Below are positions 51,295 through 59,776 of a stretch of DNA of 64,000 nt, piece by piece. The notes beneath the pieces are model-generated. The model was not told where the DNA came from and made no database searches. It worked only from the letters and a program-made list of their open reading frames with translations. Location: the NCBI GenBank assembly GCA_002307375.1, contig NTJI01000002.1, positions 62,001 through 126,000 on the forward strand, given 5' to 3'. The stretch's first letter is position 1; the number at the start of each line of letters is the position of its first letter. The stretch is from Lysobacteraceae bacterium NML93-0399. GTDB taxonomy: Bacteria > Pseudomonadota > Gammaproteobacteria > Xanthomonadales > Xanthomonadaceae. A program made the position numbers and the translations under genes.

Positions 51295-51753
51295 TCAGAA
51301 CGGCTTGGCCAGCACCAGCCACACCACTCCGATCAGCAACAGCACCGGGATCTCGTTGAACCAGCGCAGCGCCTTCGTCGAAGGCAGTGCCCGGCCCTTG
51401 TCGACGCCCTTGAGCCAGCGGCCACCAATGGTGAAGTGCACGACCAGCAGCACCACCAGCGCCAGCTTGGCGTGCAGCCAGCCCGCGCCGCCGCCCATGG
51501 GCGCCATCGTCGGGAAATCGGCGATCACCGTGTAGCCCATCCACAGCACCATGCCCAGCAACAGTGCCAGGCCCAGCATCACGTGACCGAAGCGGTAGAG
51601 GCGACGCCCCATCAGCACCAGCCGTGCGCGCACGTCGGCCGTCTCGCCGGCTTCGACGAGGTTGATCAGGATGCGCGGAAGATAGAACGCCGAGGCGATC
51701 CACGCCATGACGAACACCAGATGGAAGGTCTTGACCCACAGATAGGCTTGCAT
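51295..51753 (-). CDS. hemJ: Protoporphyrinogen IX oxidase HemJ
   Basis: A 152-aa four-helix membrane enzyme that oxidises protoporphyrinogen IX to protoporphyrin IX in heme synthesis. The start MQAYLWVKTFHLVFVMAWIASA carries the conserved His in the first helix; the second conserved region is GWLHAKLALVVLLVVHFTIG, with His and Lys essential in characterised HemJ. The end ALRWFNEIPVLLLIGVVWLV is typical. Longer open frame upstream (to 51897) lacks similarity. Divergent from the methyltransferase gene. Confidence 0.93.
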   Translation of the reverse strand: MQAYLWVKTFHLVFVMAWIASAFYLPRILINLVEAGETADVRARLVLMGRRLYRFGHVMLGLALLLGMVLWMGYTVIADFPTMAPMGGGAGWLHAKLALVVLLVVHFTIGGRWLKGVDKGRALPSTKALRWFNEIPVLLLIGVVWLVLAKPF

Positions 51754-51889
51754 CGCGTGCTGGCTCCTTGTGCGTGCGCACAGGATCGCATGAAGTCCGG
51801 CGCATCCTGCACCTGTGAGAGGCCTCGCGACATTCGGTCGCAGCGCCGCGCCCTCTAGAATGCGCGTCCCGCAGCGAATTGGCCCTCCG

Positions 51890-52483
51890 ATGTCCAAACA
51901 GTACGACCGCGCCTATTTCGACCGCTGGTACCGCGCCGGCGACATCGGTGGGCCTGCGCGCCTGGCCCGCAAGGTCGCACTGGCCGTGGCCAGCGCCGAA
52001 TACCATCTCGAGCGCCCGCTGCGCAGCGTGCTCGATGTCGGTTGCGGCGAAGGCGCCTGGCGCGCGCCGCTGCTCAAGCTGCGGCCGAAGGCGCAGTACC
52101 TGGGCTTCGATTCGAGCGAATACGCCATTTCGCGCTATGGCCGCGCACGCAACCTGCATTACGCCCGTTTCGCCGACTTCGAGATGCTGCGCCCCTGCGC
52201 GCCGGTCGACCTGCTGATCTGCAGCGACGTCATGCACTACCTCGAGACCCGCGAACTCGATCCCGGCCTGGGCGGGCTGGCCGAACTGTGCGGCGGCGTC
52301 GCGTTCCTGGAAACCTTCAGCCGCGAAGACGGCCCCGACGGCGACGACGTCGGCTTCAAGCGTCGACCGGCGCGTTTCTATCGCGAGCGCTTCGAAGCCG
52401 TCGGCTTCCGGCAGCTGGGCTCGCACTGCTGGCTCTCGCCCACCCTCGCCGACGCGGCGACGGCCCTGGAAGTCCCGGCCTGA
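51890..52483 (+). CDS. Class I SAM-dependent methyltransferase
   Basis: A 197-aa protein with the Rossmann SAM-binding motif I (SVLDVGCGEGAWRAPLLKL), motif II at YLGFDSSEYAI and motif post-II DLLICSDVMHYL. The N-terminal YDRAYFDRWYRAG element is found in a family of uncharacterised small methyltransferases. The substrate is unknown. TAGAAT at 51856-51861 is a possible -10. Confidence 0.88.
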   Translation: MSKQYDRAYFDRWYRAGDIGGPARLARKVALAVASAEYHLERPLRSVLDVGCGEGAWRAPLLKLRPKAQYLGFDSSEYAISRYGRARNLHYARFADFEMLRPCAPVDLLICSDVMHYLETRELDPGLGGLAELCGGVAFLETFSREDGPDGDDVGFKRRPARFYRERFEAVGFRQLGSHCWLSPTLADAATALEVPA

Positions 52484-52548
52484 CCCCGGCCGCGGCGAGC
52501 GCCTGAGGCCACCGCGCCGGGCAGCTGCGGTTCAAGCCGACTACACTA

Positions 52549-52563
52549 TGTTGCGTCGCAACA
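52549..52563. promoter_or_regulatory. 15-bp palindrome in front of phaZ, candidate operator
   Basis: TGTTGCG-T-CGCAACA is a perfect inverted repeat ending 19 bp before the phaZ start codon and directly behind a TACACT hexamer (52542-52547) that could be the -10. A protein bound there would cover the transcription start. Candidates are a PhaR-like granule-responsive regulator or another repressor (inference). Confidence 0.5.
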
Positions 52564-52582
52564 ACCGCCTGGACCCAACGCC

Positions 52583-53911
52583 ATGCTGTTCTATCAACTG
52601 CACGAACTCGGCCGCGCCTGGATGAAGCCGTGGACACTGCTGGCCGATGCCAACGCGCGCGCGTTCGCGCCCGATGGCACCTGGCTGTCGCAGCTGCCCG
52701 GCGCCGACCAGCTCTCGGCCGCGAACGAGCTGCTGTACCGCATCGGCAAGGACTACGAAAAGCCGGCGTTCGGCATCCACGAGGTGGCCAACGACGACAA
52801 CGACCGCACTTACCCGGTCGTGCAGCTCGACGCGCTGGAAAAGCCGTTCTGCAAGCTGCTGCGCTTCAAGCGCTACACCGACGACCCCGCGCATCTGGAG
52901 GTCATCAAGGCCCAGCCGACCGTGCTGGTCGTCGCCCCGCTCTCGGGTCACCACGCCACCCTGCTGCGCGACACCGTGCGCACCCTGCTGCGCGACCACA
53001 AGGTCTACGTGACCGACTGGGTCGACGCCCGCATGGTGCCGACCGAGGCCGGCACGTTCTCGCTCGACGACTACATCGCCTACATCGAAGAGTTCATCCG
53101 CCACATCGGCGCCGAGAAGCTGCACGTGATCAGCGTATGCCAGCCGACCGTGCCGGTACTCGCCGCCGTGTCGCTGATGGCCGCGCGCGGCGAGGCCACG
53201 CCGCGTTCGCTGGTGATGATGGGCGGGCCCATCGACACGCGGCAGTCGCCGACGGCGGTCAACAATCTCGCCACCGAAAAGCCGTACGCGTGGTTCGAGC
53301 AGAACGTTATCCACCCGGTGCCGACCAACTATCCCGGTCGCGGCCGCCTGGTCTATCCGGGCTTCCTGCAGCACATGGGCTTCATGGCGATGAATCCCGA
53401 GCGTCATCTCGAATCGCACTGGGATTTCTACCAGAACCTGCTCAAGGGCGACGAAGAGGACGCGCAGTCGCACCGCCGCTTCTACGACGAGTACAACGCC
53501 GTGCTCGACATGCCGGCCGAGTATTACCTCGACACGATCCGCGTGGTGTTCCAGCAGCACCTGCTGCCGCGCGGACGCTGGGTGGTCGCCGGGGAACGGG
53601 TCGATCCCTCGAAGATCACCGGCACTGCCCTGCTGACGATCGAAGGCGAGCTCGACGACATTTCCGGTGAAGGCCAGACCCGCGCCGCGCACACGCTGTG
53701 CACGGGCGTCTCCGAAGCCGACCGCGCGCACCTCACGGTCGAAGGCGCCGGCCATTACGGCATCTTCAGCGGCCGCCGCTGGCGCAACCAGGTCTACCCG
53801 CAGGTGCGCGACTTCATCGCCTCGCACGCGCAGGGCGCGCCTGCCACGAAGCCGGCGTCCAAGCCCGCGCGCAAGCGCGCTACGAAGAAGCGCACGACGC
53901 CGACCGGCTGA
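52583..53911 (+). CDS. phaZ: Intracellular polyhydroxyalkanoate (PHB) depolymerase
   Basis: Mobilises carbon stored in PHB granules. A 442-aa cytoplasmic alpha/beta hydrolase without signal peptide. The nucleophile is the cysteine typical of intracellular PhaZ1, seen in VISVCQPTVPVLAAVSL at Cys 186; the catalytic His is in EGAGHYGIFSGRRWRNQVYP and the Asp in EGELDDISGEGQT. The start MLFYQLHELGRAWMKPW is the family start. The lysine-rich C-terminal tail (TKPASKPARKRATKKRTTP) is long and basic. 3-hydroxybutyrate released would be oxidised by BdhA. Confidence 0.95.
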   Translation: MLFYQLHELGRAWMKPWTLLADANARAFAPDGTWLSQLPGADQLSAANELLYRIGKDYEKPAFGIHEVANDDNDRTYPVVQLDALEKPFCKLLRFKRYTDDPAHLEVIKAQPTVLVVAPLSGHHATLLRDTVRTLLRDHKVYVTDWVDARMVPTEAGTFSLDDYIAYIEEFIRHIGAEKLHVISVCQPTVPVLAAVSLMAARGEATPRSLVMMGGPIDTRQSPTAVNNLATEKPYAWFEQNVIHPVPTNYPGRGRLVYPGFLQHMGFMAMNPERHLESHWDFYQNLLKGDEEDAQSHRRFYDEYNAVLDMPAEYYLDTIRVVFQQHLLPRGRWVVAGERVDPSKITGTALLTIEGELDDISGEGQTRAAHTLCTGVSEADRAHLTVEGAGHYGIFSGRRWRNQVYPQVRDFIASHAQGAPATKPASKPARKRATKKRTTPTG

Positions 53912-53976
53912 CGCGCGCGCAGACACAACAACCGGCGCGTCCTTCGACGCGCCCGTTGCATGTCCGGCATCGGCGA

Positions 53977-54933
53977 TCAGCTGTACTGCGCGGTCTTGAC
54001 CAGCAGATGCTTGGCAATGCTGCCATGCAGTCGGCCGATGCCACGGAACACGTGCAGGCTGACGAACAACAGCAGCACGCCCGCGAGCAGCACCAGCGGC
54101 GTGGCGAGCAGCGGCACCGAGGTCGACAGGCCCGCGCCATCCTCCCAGGCCAGCAACGTCCAGCCATGACTGGTGACGCCCGTGTCGGCCATGCCCGTCC
54201 ACGCCAGCACCGGCGCGGCGACCATGCTCAACGACAGCGTCAGCAGGGTCACATTGATCGTGAAGTAGACGATGCCCAGCGGCAGCATCAGCAGCATGTA
54301 GAACAGCGTGCTCCAGGTGCGCACGTCGGTGAACATGTCGCCGATGCGCTGGGTCCAGCTGCGGCCGCGGGCCGAATACAGGGGCCGCCGCGGCATGCGT
54401 TCGCCGAGCATCACTTCCACCAGCCGGCCCTCGACCAGCGACAGCAGCCGCACCGATCCGAAGAACAGGATCAGCAGCGGAATGCCGACCAGTACGGCGA
54501 CCAGGCCCAGCGATACCGACAGGCCCGTCACCACCCAGGTGAAGTAGAAGATGCCGGTCGCCAGCGAGAGCACCATGTAGAACAGCGAGGCGTAGGTGCG
54601 CGGGTCGGCGGCGACGCCGAAGAAGCGCCCGAGCGGTGAAGTACGCGGCTTCGGCATCGGCGGCCGCAGCGCGGTCTGCACTTTGACCTCGGTATCGCGG
54701 TAGATGTCGGCGACCTCGTCCGGCGCGCCGTAGCTCGCCGCAACGGACGCGATGACCTCGGCCTCCGAACGGCCGGGTTGTTCGGCCAGTTCCGAGCGCA
54801 GGTATTCCTCGGCGTCGTAGAGCGCGTCCTGCACCAGCGCCGGATCGGCGCCGGTCAGCGCGCGGCGTAGATGCTCGAGGTATTCGGGGATGCTCTGCGG
54901 CAGGTTGTGCGTGTTCATTCGGATGCTGCTCAT
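53977..54933 (-). CDS. Membrane sensor protein with HAAS/DUF1700-like and duplicated sensor segments
   Basis: A 318-aa protein. The N-terminal ~85 residues are a helical HAAS/DUF1700-like domain (EYLEHLRRALTGADPALVQ, ASYGAPDEVADIYRD). A membrane module then appears twice: DPRTYASLFYMVLSLATGIF and DVRTWSTLFYMLLMLPLGIV, each followed by another hydrophobic pair, giving an internal duplication like the putative sensor (PF13796-type) domain. It starts within the last four bases of the PadR-family gene (ATGA overlap), so the two are translationally coupled. It may transmit an envelope signal to the regulator. Confidence 0.82.
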   Translation of the reverse strand: MSSIRMNTHNLPQSIPEYLEHLRRALTGADPALVQDALYDAEEYLRSELAEQPGRSEAEVIASVAASYGAPDEVADIYRDTEVKVQTALRPPMPKPRTSPLGRFFGVAADPRTYASLFYMVLSLATGIFYFTWVVTGLSVSLGLVAVLVGIPLLILFFGSVRLLSLVEGRLVEVMLGERMPRRPLYSARGRSWTQRIGDMFTDVRTWSTLFYMLLMLPLGIVYFTINVTLLTLSLSMVAAPVLAWTGMADTGVTSHGWTLLAWEDGAGLSTSVPLLATPLVLLAGVLLLFVSLHVFRGIGRLHGSIAKHLLVKTAQYS

Positions 54934-55304
54934 TGGCGCTCCCCCTCCAGGACGGCGTCGACGGAATCCCGTGTGGCCCGCCAGGCGGCGGTCCAGTGCT
55001 GCAGGGTGGTCCGCCCTGCCTCGGTGATGCGGTAGTAACGGCGCGGCGGCCCGGCTACGGACGGCTCGACGTGACTGTCGAGCAGTCCGGCGGCGCTGAG
55101 ATTGCGCAGCACCGGATACAGCGCGCTCTGCTTGCCGCTGAGGACGCCGTCGAGCGATTCGAGGCGCTTGGCGATCTGATAGCCGTACATCGGCTCCCCC
55201 GCGCTGCCCAGTACCGCCAGCAAGGCCAGCGACACCGTGCCGGCGCTCAGTTCCTTCTGGAACTTGCGCAACTGCAGCTCGCGGTCGTCGGCGGCGTCGG
55301 CCAT
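54930..55304 (-). CDS. PadR family transcriptional regulator
   Basis: A 124-aa winged-helix regulator: LRKFQKELSAGTVSLALLAV, then GEPMYGYQIAKRLESLDGVL, KQSALYPVLRNLSAAGLLDS and the wing RRYYRITEAGRTTLQHW. GGAGGGG lies before ATG 55304; the long open frame upstream is not coding. It overlaps the membrane sensor gene by 4 bp. PadR proteins usually repress their own operon; candidate operator palindromes lie at 55331-55355. Confidence 0.92.
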   Translation of the reverse strand: MADAADDRELQLRKFQKELSAGTVSLALLAVLGSAGEPMYGYQIAKRLESLDGVLSGKQSALYPVLRNLSAAGLLDSHVEPSVAGPPRRYYRITEAGRTTLQHWTAAWRATRDSVDAVLEGERQ

Positions 55305-55330
55305 GGGCCCCTCCACTAGGTCGAGCCAGA

Positions 55331-55355
55331 TACTAGTACTCAGTTCGCTATAGCG
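55331..55355. promoter_or_regulatory. Paired palindromes upstream of the PadR gene, candidate operator
   Basis: An 8-bp palindrome TACTAGTA (55331-55338) and a 10-bp palindrome CGCTATAGCG (55346-55355) lie 27-51 bp before the padR start in an otherwise GC-rich gap. The region also holds the promoter of the divergent cyclophilin gene. Autoregulation by the PadR protein is the simplest reading. Confidence 0.45.
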
Positions 55356-55425
55356 GATGTGCCGGTAGTCACGCGTGTCATCCGCTCGGCCACAATCGGG
55401 ACTTCGTCTTCCGGGGAACCCGTGC

Positions 55426-56363
55426 ATGCGCCGACCATCCCGTTCCGTCCTGTCCGTCACCCTCGCCGCCTGTGCGCTGGCCCTGGCCGGTTGCGTCACG
55501 CCGGGCACACCGGTGACAGGCGAGACCCGCACCACGCAGCAGCTGCTCGACGCGTCGACACCCGCCGACTGGCGCACGCCCGATCCGGCGAACCTGCTGT
55601 ACATGGACCTCGACGGGGGACGCGTCGTTATCGAACTGGCGCCCGCGTTCGCGCCCGAGCACGTCGCCAACATCCGCACCCTCGCCCGCGGTGGCTTCTG
55701 GGACGGGCTCAGCCTGTACCGCTCGCAGGACAACTTCGTCGTGCAGTTCGGTGACATCACCGAGGACGGAGCGCTCGGTCGTCCGATCGGCAGCGCGCGT
55801 GCATCCCTGCCGGCCGAGTTCGATCGTGACTCGCAGGGCCTCGCTTTCCACGCGTTGCCCGACGTCGACGGCTGGTCGGCGCAGGCGGGTTTCGCCGAAG
55901 GTTTCCTGCCGCGCGCGACGACCGCAGCGGCCGTGGCCGCACCTGGCTGGCGCATTGCTACGGCACGCTCGGCGCCGGCCGTGACATGGCCCCCGATTCG
56001 AGCAACGGTACCGAGCTCTACGTCGTCACCGGCCAGTCGCCGCGCCAGCTCGACCGCAACATCACCACGGTCGGTCGCGTGCTGCAGGGCATGGAACTGT
56101 TGAGCGTGCTGCCGCGCGGCAGCGGTCCGCTGGGCTTCTACGAAGATGCAGCGCAGCGCACACCGATCCGCCGCATCCGCCTCGCGGTCGATGTGCCCGC
56201 GGACGAGCGCACGCCGCTACAGGTGCTGCGCACCGACACGCCGCTGTTCGACGTGGTGGTCGAGTCCCGCCGCAACCGGCGCGACGACTGGTACGTGCAT
56301 CCGGCCGGCCACATCGACCTGTGCAACATCGCCGTGCCGGTACGCACGCCGCCTGCCGGATGA
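55426..56363 (+). pseudogene. Cyclophilin-type peptidyl-prolyl isomerase lipoprotein, single-base frameshift
   Basis: ATG 55426 gives a lipoprotein signal ([12 protein letters not shown]) and the cyclophilin N-terminal half ([58 protein letters not shown]). At about 55904-55907 (TTCCTGCC) the frame is lost and resumes one frame back as [60 protein letters not shown] and the C-terminus. Adding one C would restore a ~313-aa periplasmic foldase. The 3' part starts no new gene. The next gene overlaps its stop by ATGA. It is a real mutation or a sequence error. Confidence 0.8.
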
Positions 56364-56887
56364 GCGCAATGCGGATCGACACCGAACGCCTGCTGCTGCG
56401 TCCGCACGAGGTCGGCGACTTCGAGGCACTGCGCGCGATGCTCGCCGACCCGGTCGTAACCCGTCACATCGCGACCGCACGCCCCTCCGACGAGGACGTC
56501 TGGAACCGGCTGCTGCGCTACATCGGCCACTGGCACGCCTTCGGTTTCGGCATCTTCGCCGTCGTCGTGCGCGACACCGGCCAATGCATCGGCGGCGCCG
56601 GCTTCGCGGACTTCCGTCGCGGCATCGACGATGCGTTCCAGGCCTCGCCCGAGGCCGCCTGGGTGTTCGCGCGGCAGGCGCACGGTCGCGGCATTGCATC
56701 GGAAGCCGCGCGCGCGATGCACGCCTGGTTCGATGCGCAGCCCTTCGGAGGCCGCAGCGTGTGCATCATCGATCCGGACAACGCGCCTTCGCTGCGACTG
56801 GCGGCGAAACTCGGCTATGTCGAGACCGGAGAAGTCCGCCATCACGACGCCCCCACGCGCGCATTCGAACGGCTGCGGACGATCTGA
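56360..56887 (+). CDS. GNAT family N-acetyltransferase (RimJ/RimL-like)
   Basis: A 175-aa acetyltransferase starting at ATG 56360, in a 4-base overlap with the cyclophilin stop. It has the RimJ-type start [20 protein letters not shown] and an acetyl-CoA region in [20 protein letters not shown] (the Q/RxxGxG/A motif as RQAHGRGIA), then the family ending [20 protein letters not shown]. The substrate is unknown. The overlap suggests co-translation with the upstream foldase gene. Confidence 0.9.
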   Translation: MSAMRIDTERLLLRPHEVGDFEALRAMLADPVVTRHIATARPSDEDVWNRLLRYIGHWHAFGFGIFAVVVRDTGQCIGGAGFADFRRGIDDAFQASPEAAWVFARQAHGRGIASEAARAMHAWFDAQPFGGRSVCIIDPDNAPSLRLAAKLGYVETGEVRHHDAPTRAFERLRTI

Positions 56888-56888
56888 G

Positions 56889-57455
56889 TCAGGCGTCGCG
56901 GCGACTGTCGTCGCTGCCCAGCGCCTGATGCTGGAACAGGCACATGCGGATCGCGCTGCGATAGCGGCCATCGCTGAAGAATTCGTCCACCAACACACCT
57001 TCGCGCTGGAAGCCGAGCGATTCGTAAACGTGGATCGCCGCGGCATTGTCGACGTCGACCAGCAGGAACAGTTTGTAGAGGTTAAGCACGCGGAATGCGT
57101 AGCTGATCGCGAGCGCCGTGGCCGGACGCGCATAGCCGCGGCCCTGCTGCGTGGGCGAGATCATGATCGCGAACTCGGCGCGCCGGTGCAGGTGGTCGAT
57201 CTCCACCAGTTCCACCATACCGACCCGCGTGTGGCTGGCGTCCTCGACGATGAAACGGCGCTCGCTCTGATCATGGATGTGCTTGCGGAACAGTTCCTCC
57301 AGTTCCACGAACGACTCGTAAGGCTCCTCGAACCAGTAGCTCATCACCGTGCGGTTGTTGTTGAGCTCGTGGACGAAATGCAGGTCGCCACGCTCGAGTG
57401 GGCGCAACTGCACGGTGGTCCCGGCGGCGACCGGCGGATCGATGCTCGTATTCAT
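56889..57455 (-). CDS. speG: Spermidine N1-acetyltransferase
   Basis: Acetylates spermidine or spermine to prevent polyamine toxicity. The 188-aa product is very close to E. coli SpeG by eye: [71 protein letters not shown], the acetyl-CoA motif QQGRGYA, and [23 protein letters not shown] 57455 was chosen; a GTG two codons earlier is possible. It is convergent with the other GNAT gene, with stop codons one base apart. Confidence 0.93.
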   Translation of the reverse strand: MNTSIDPPVAAGTTVQLRPLERGDLHFVHELNNNRTVMSYWFEEPYESFVELEELFRKHIHDQSERRFIVEDASHTRVGMVELVEIDHLHRRAEFAIMISPTQQGRGYARPATALAISYAFRVLNLYKLFLLVDVDNAAAIHVYESLGFQREGVLVDEFFSDGRYRSAIRMCLFQHQALGSDDSRRDA

Positions 57456-57559
57456 GGCCACAGCGTACGCCTGGACGGTGATAGACGCCGCGATGTCGTC
57501 ACGTCGGCTTTCCGGGGCGCTGCCTAGCCTGCGTCCACCCCACTGATCGAGGAACCGAC

Positions 57560-57856
57560 ATGCCCATGCTCCGCATCCGTCTGACCGGCAGCGACGACAC
57601 CGCGCGCGCGGTGATCAATCTCCTGCAGAGCGTGGAAGGCATCGAGCACGTCGAGGAAATCGACGACCTGATGACGCACATGGACGATGCCGATTCCAGC
57701 TCCGCGGGACTGCACGATGTCAGCGGCCCGAAGATGCACGAGATCGAGGTGGAGATCGGCAATCCCTCGACCGAACGCAAGGTGCGCGAAGCGGTCGAGG
57801 CATTGGCGTTCGATCTGGACGCGGTGGTCGAATTCGAGACCGAAGAAGAAGGCTGA
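57560..57856 (+). CDS. Small acidic hypothetical protein
   Basis: A 98-aa, strongly acidic protein with a good ribosome site (GAGGA before ATG 57560). It has an alpha-beta pattern ([31 protein letters not shown]) and a second half ([40 protein letters not shown]) suggestive of a small ferredoxin-like fold. No family recognised. Divergent from speG and convergent with the aldo/keto reductase. Confidence 0.75.
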   Translation: MPMLRIRLTGSDDTARAVINLLQSVEGIEHVEEIDDLMTHMDDADSSSAGLHDVSGPKMHEIEVEIGNPSTERKVREAVEALAFDLDAVVEFETEEEG

Positions 57857-57878
57857 GTCCGCCCGCCCGGCGGCGGGC

Positions 57879-58829
57879 TCAGTCCGCTGCCGGCAGTGCT
57901 TCGATCAGCTGCGCCATGCGCTCGCGCTGGGCGGCATCGGGCAGGCGCCCACGACCGGCGCCCAGGTTGTCGACCAGATTCGACACACGGCTCGTCGCTG
58001 GCGTCACACAGGTGACCGCCGGGTGCGAGAGCACGAACTTCAGGAAGAACTGGCCCCAGCTCGTGACATCGACCTCCGCTGCCCATTCCGGCAACGGGCG
58101 CTCGCCGACGCGGCGCCACAGCCGCGTCCGCCCGAACGGCGCATAGACCAGCACTCCGATGCCGCGCTCTGCCGCCAGCGGCAGGATCGTCTCTTCGGCA
58201 TCCCGATTGTCGATGGCGTAGTCGACGCCGATGAAATCCAGCGGCTCGTTGCGCATCGTCTCGATCAGGCGCGGATACGCCGGCTTCGAAGTCGAGGTGA
58301 CGCCGATGTAGCGCACGCGTCCCTGGGCCTTCAGTTCTTTCAGGATGCCGAGCTGGGTCGGCACGTCGCCGAGGTTATGCACCTGGATGAGGTCGATCTT
58401 CTCGCGCCCCAGCCGCTCGAACGAGGCTTCGATCTGCGCGCGGGCCGCGGCGGGATCTGCCTTGGCATCCGCCTCGCGACCGGCGACGTTGACCTTGGTG
58501 GCCCAGAACACGCGGTCGGCGATGCCCAGTTCCTGCACGGCCCTGCCGGCGACCTCTTCCGAGGCGCCGTAGCTGGGTGCGGTGTCGAACACCGCGCCGC
58601 CCTGCTCGACCAGCGTCCGCAGCACGGCATCAAGCGCGGCGGCATCGTCGCGCGCGGTCGACGAGAACGTCGCCGAGCTGCCCAGGCCCACCACGGGGAT
58701 GCGTTGGCCGCTGGAGGGAATCGGGCGCGTCAGCATCGGCGCGGGCGTGGCGGCGAACAGCGCGCCGGGCATTGCCAGCGAAAGGCCGGCGCCGAGTGAG
58801 AGTTTCAGGGCATCGCGACGTGTGACCAT
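57879..58829 (-). CDS. Aldo/keto reductase with Tat-type signal
   Basis: A 316-aa NAD(P)H-dependent oxidoreductase. The N-terminus VTRRDALKLSLGAGLSLAMP has the RR-x-x-x-K/L pattern of a twin-arginine signal, so the folded enzyme probably acts in the periplasm. Domain marks: VVGLGSSATFSS, FDTAPSYGASEEVAGRAVQE (catalytic Asp/Tyr), ATKVNVAG (Lys) and DLIQVHNLGD (His), a complete D-Y-K-H tetrad. AAGGAG is placed before the start. It is convergent with the small acidic gene; a 158-bp gap separates it from DUF4349. Confidence 0.9.
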   Translation of the reverse strand: MVTRRDALKLSLGAGLSLAMPGALFAATPAPMLTRPIPSSGQRIPVVGLGSSATFSSTARDDAAALDAVLRTLVEQGGAVFDTAPSYGASEEVAGRAVQELGIADRVFWATKVNVAGREADAKADPAAARAQIEASFERLGREKIDLIQVHNLGDVPTQLGILKELKAQGRVRYIGVTSTSKPAYPRLIETMRNEPLDFIGVDYAIDNRDAEETILPLAAERGIGVLVYAPFGRTRLWRRVGERPLPEWAAEVDVTSWGQFFLKFVLSHPAVTCVTPATSRVSNLVDNLGAGRGRLPDAAQRERMAQLIEALPAAD

Positions 58830-58955
58830 GGCGTTCTCCTTGCATGGACCGCGCAGGCGACGCCTGCGCCGTGAGCCGGCGCGGCGTCTCGATCGCGCCA
58901 GGCGCCCGGGTTGCCGTCATGGAGCCATGCGGCGTCCCGAGTCTGCAGCAAGCGC

Positions 58956-58979
58956 GCGGCGCCGGGCAACCGGCGCCGC
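58956..58979 (-). terminator. Hairpin terminator after the DUF4349 gene
   Basis: A 10-bp stem GCGGCGCCGG / CCGGCGCCGC (58956-58965 with 58970-58979) closed by a GCAA tetraloop, starting 9 bp below the stop codon of the - strand gene. No T-tract, so its efficiency is uncertain. Confidence 0.5.
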
Positions 58980-58987
58980 GGCACCGG

Positions 58988-59776
58988 TCAACTGCGGCGG
59001 CGGCGGCGCCAGAGCGCACGCAGCAACACGAACGCAACGAACGCCGCCAGGCCCAGCGGCAACAGGAATGCGGTCGCGCGGATCGTCCACGCGGTGCCGA
59101 CCGCAAGCGTGCTGCCGAACTCGCGGAACGCGGCGCCGATCTCGCTGCGACCGCGGGCACCGGCGCGGGTGTGCAACTGCACGGTCAGCAGTTGCGTGTC
59201 GATGCGACGGCGATGCTGGGCGCCGTCGCGGCGCGCGGCTTCGAGTCGGGCTTCGGTCGCCGCGATGCGCTCAGACAAGGCGATCATGTCGGCCACCGAC
59301 AGGTCGCCTCGCGCCTCGAAGGCCTGCAGTCGGGCCATTTCCTTGGCCAGTCGGTCCTGCTCGGTGCTGTTGTCACGCACGACGACCGCCAGATCCTCGG
59401 CGCGCGTCGTGCGCTCACCGGCCTCGCCGCCTTCGCCGGCGAGCGCGATCATCGGTTCGATCCCCGCCGGCGCCATGCGCAGAACCGCGCGCGCCGAGGG
59501 GCGCTCGCCTGCGGACTGCTGCGCCTCGATCAGCGTGCAGGCGCCGAAGCGCGCATCCAGGCACGCGGCCTGGATCGCCTGCAGGCGCGGCACGATAGCC
59601 GGCGCGTCGAGATCCACGGCGACACTGTGCTCGTAGGCCAGCAACGCGTCCTCGTTCGAGGTCCCGCCCGCCTGGGCATACATCCCGGTTCCGTCGACGG
59701 AGGGATTCGAGCAACCGGTCGACAACGCGCCTGCGAGCAACACCGCGCTCATCCAGCGCGCGCACGTGCGCCTCAC
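58988..59776 (-). CDS. DUF4349 domain lipoprotein
   Basis: A 262-aa envelope protein. The start GTG 59776 overlaps the GFA gene stop (GTGA) and gives a lipoprotein signal MRRTCARWMSAVLLAGALSTGC. The DUF4349 body (QQSAGERPSARAVLRMAPAG, LAVVVRDNSTEQDRLAKEM, LEAARRDGAQHRRRIDTQLL) contains a long coiled coil around residues 140-190 and ends in a membrane segment (ATAFLLPLGLAAFVAFVLLR) with a basic tail. Function unknown. Confidence 0.87.
   Translation of the reverse strand: MRRTCARWMSAVLLAGALSTGCSNPSVDGTGMYAQAGGTSNEDALLAYEHSVAVDLDAPAIVPRLQAIQAACLDARFGACTLIEAQQSAGERPSARAVLRMAPAGIEPMIALAGEGGEAGERTTRAEDLAVVVRDNSTEQDRLAKEMARLQAFEARGDLSVADMIALSERIAATEARLEAARRDGAQHRRRIDTQLLTVQLHTRAGARGRSEIGAAFREFGSTLAVGTAWTIRATAFLLPLGLAAFVAFVLLRALWRRRRRS

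Noticed and set aside
55986-56363. Separate small gene starting at ATG 55986
   Set aside because: Its product is the exact continuation of the cyclophilin domain, so it is the 3' part of a frameshifted gene.
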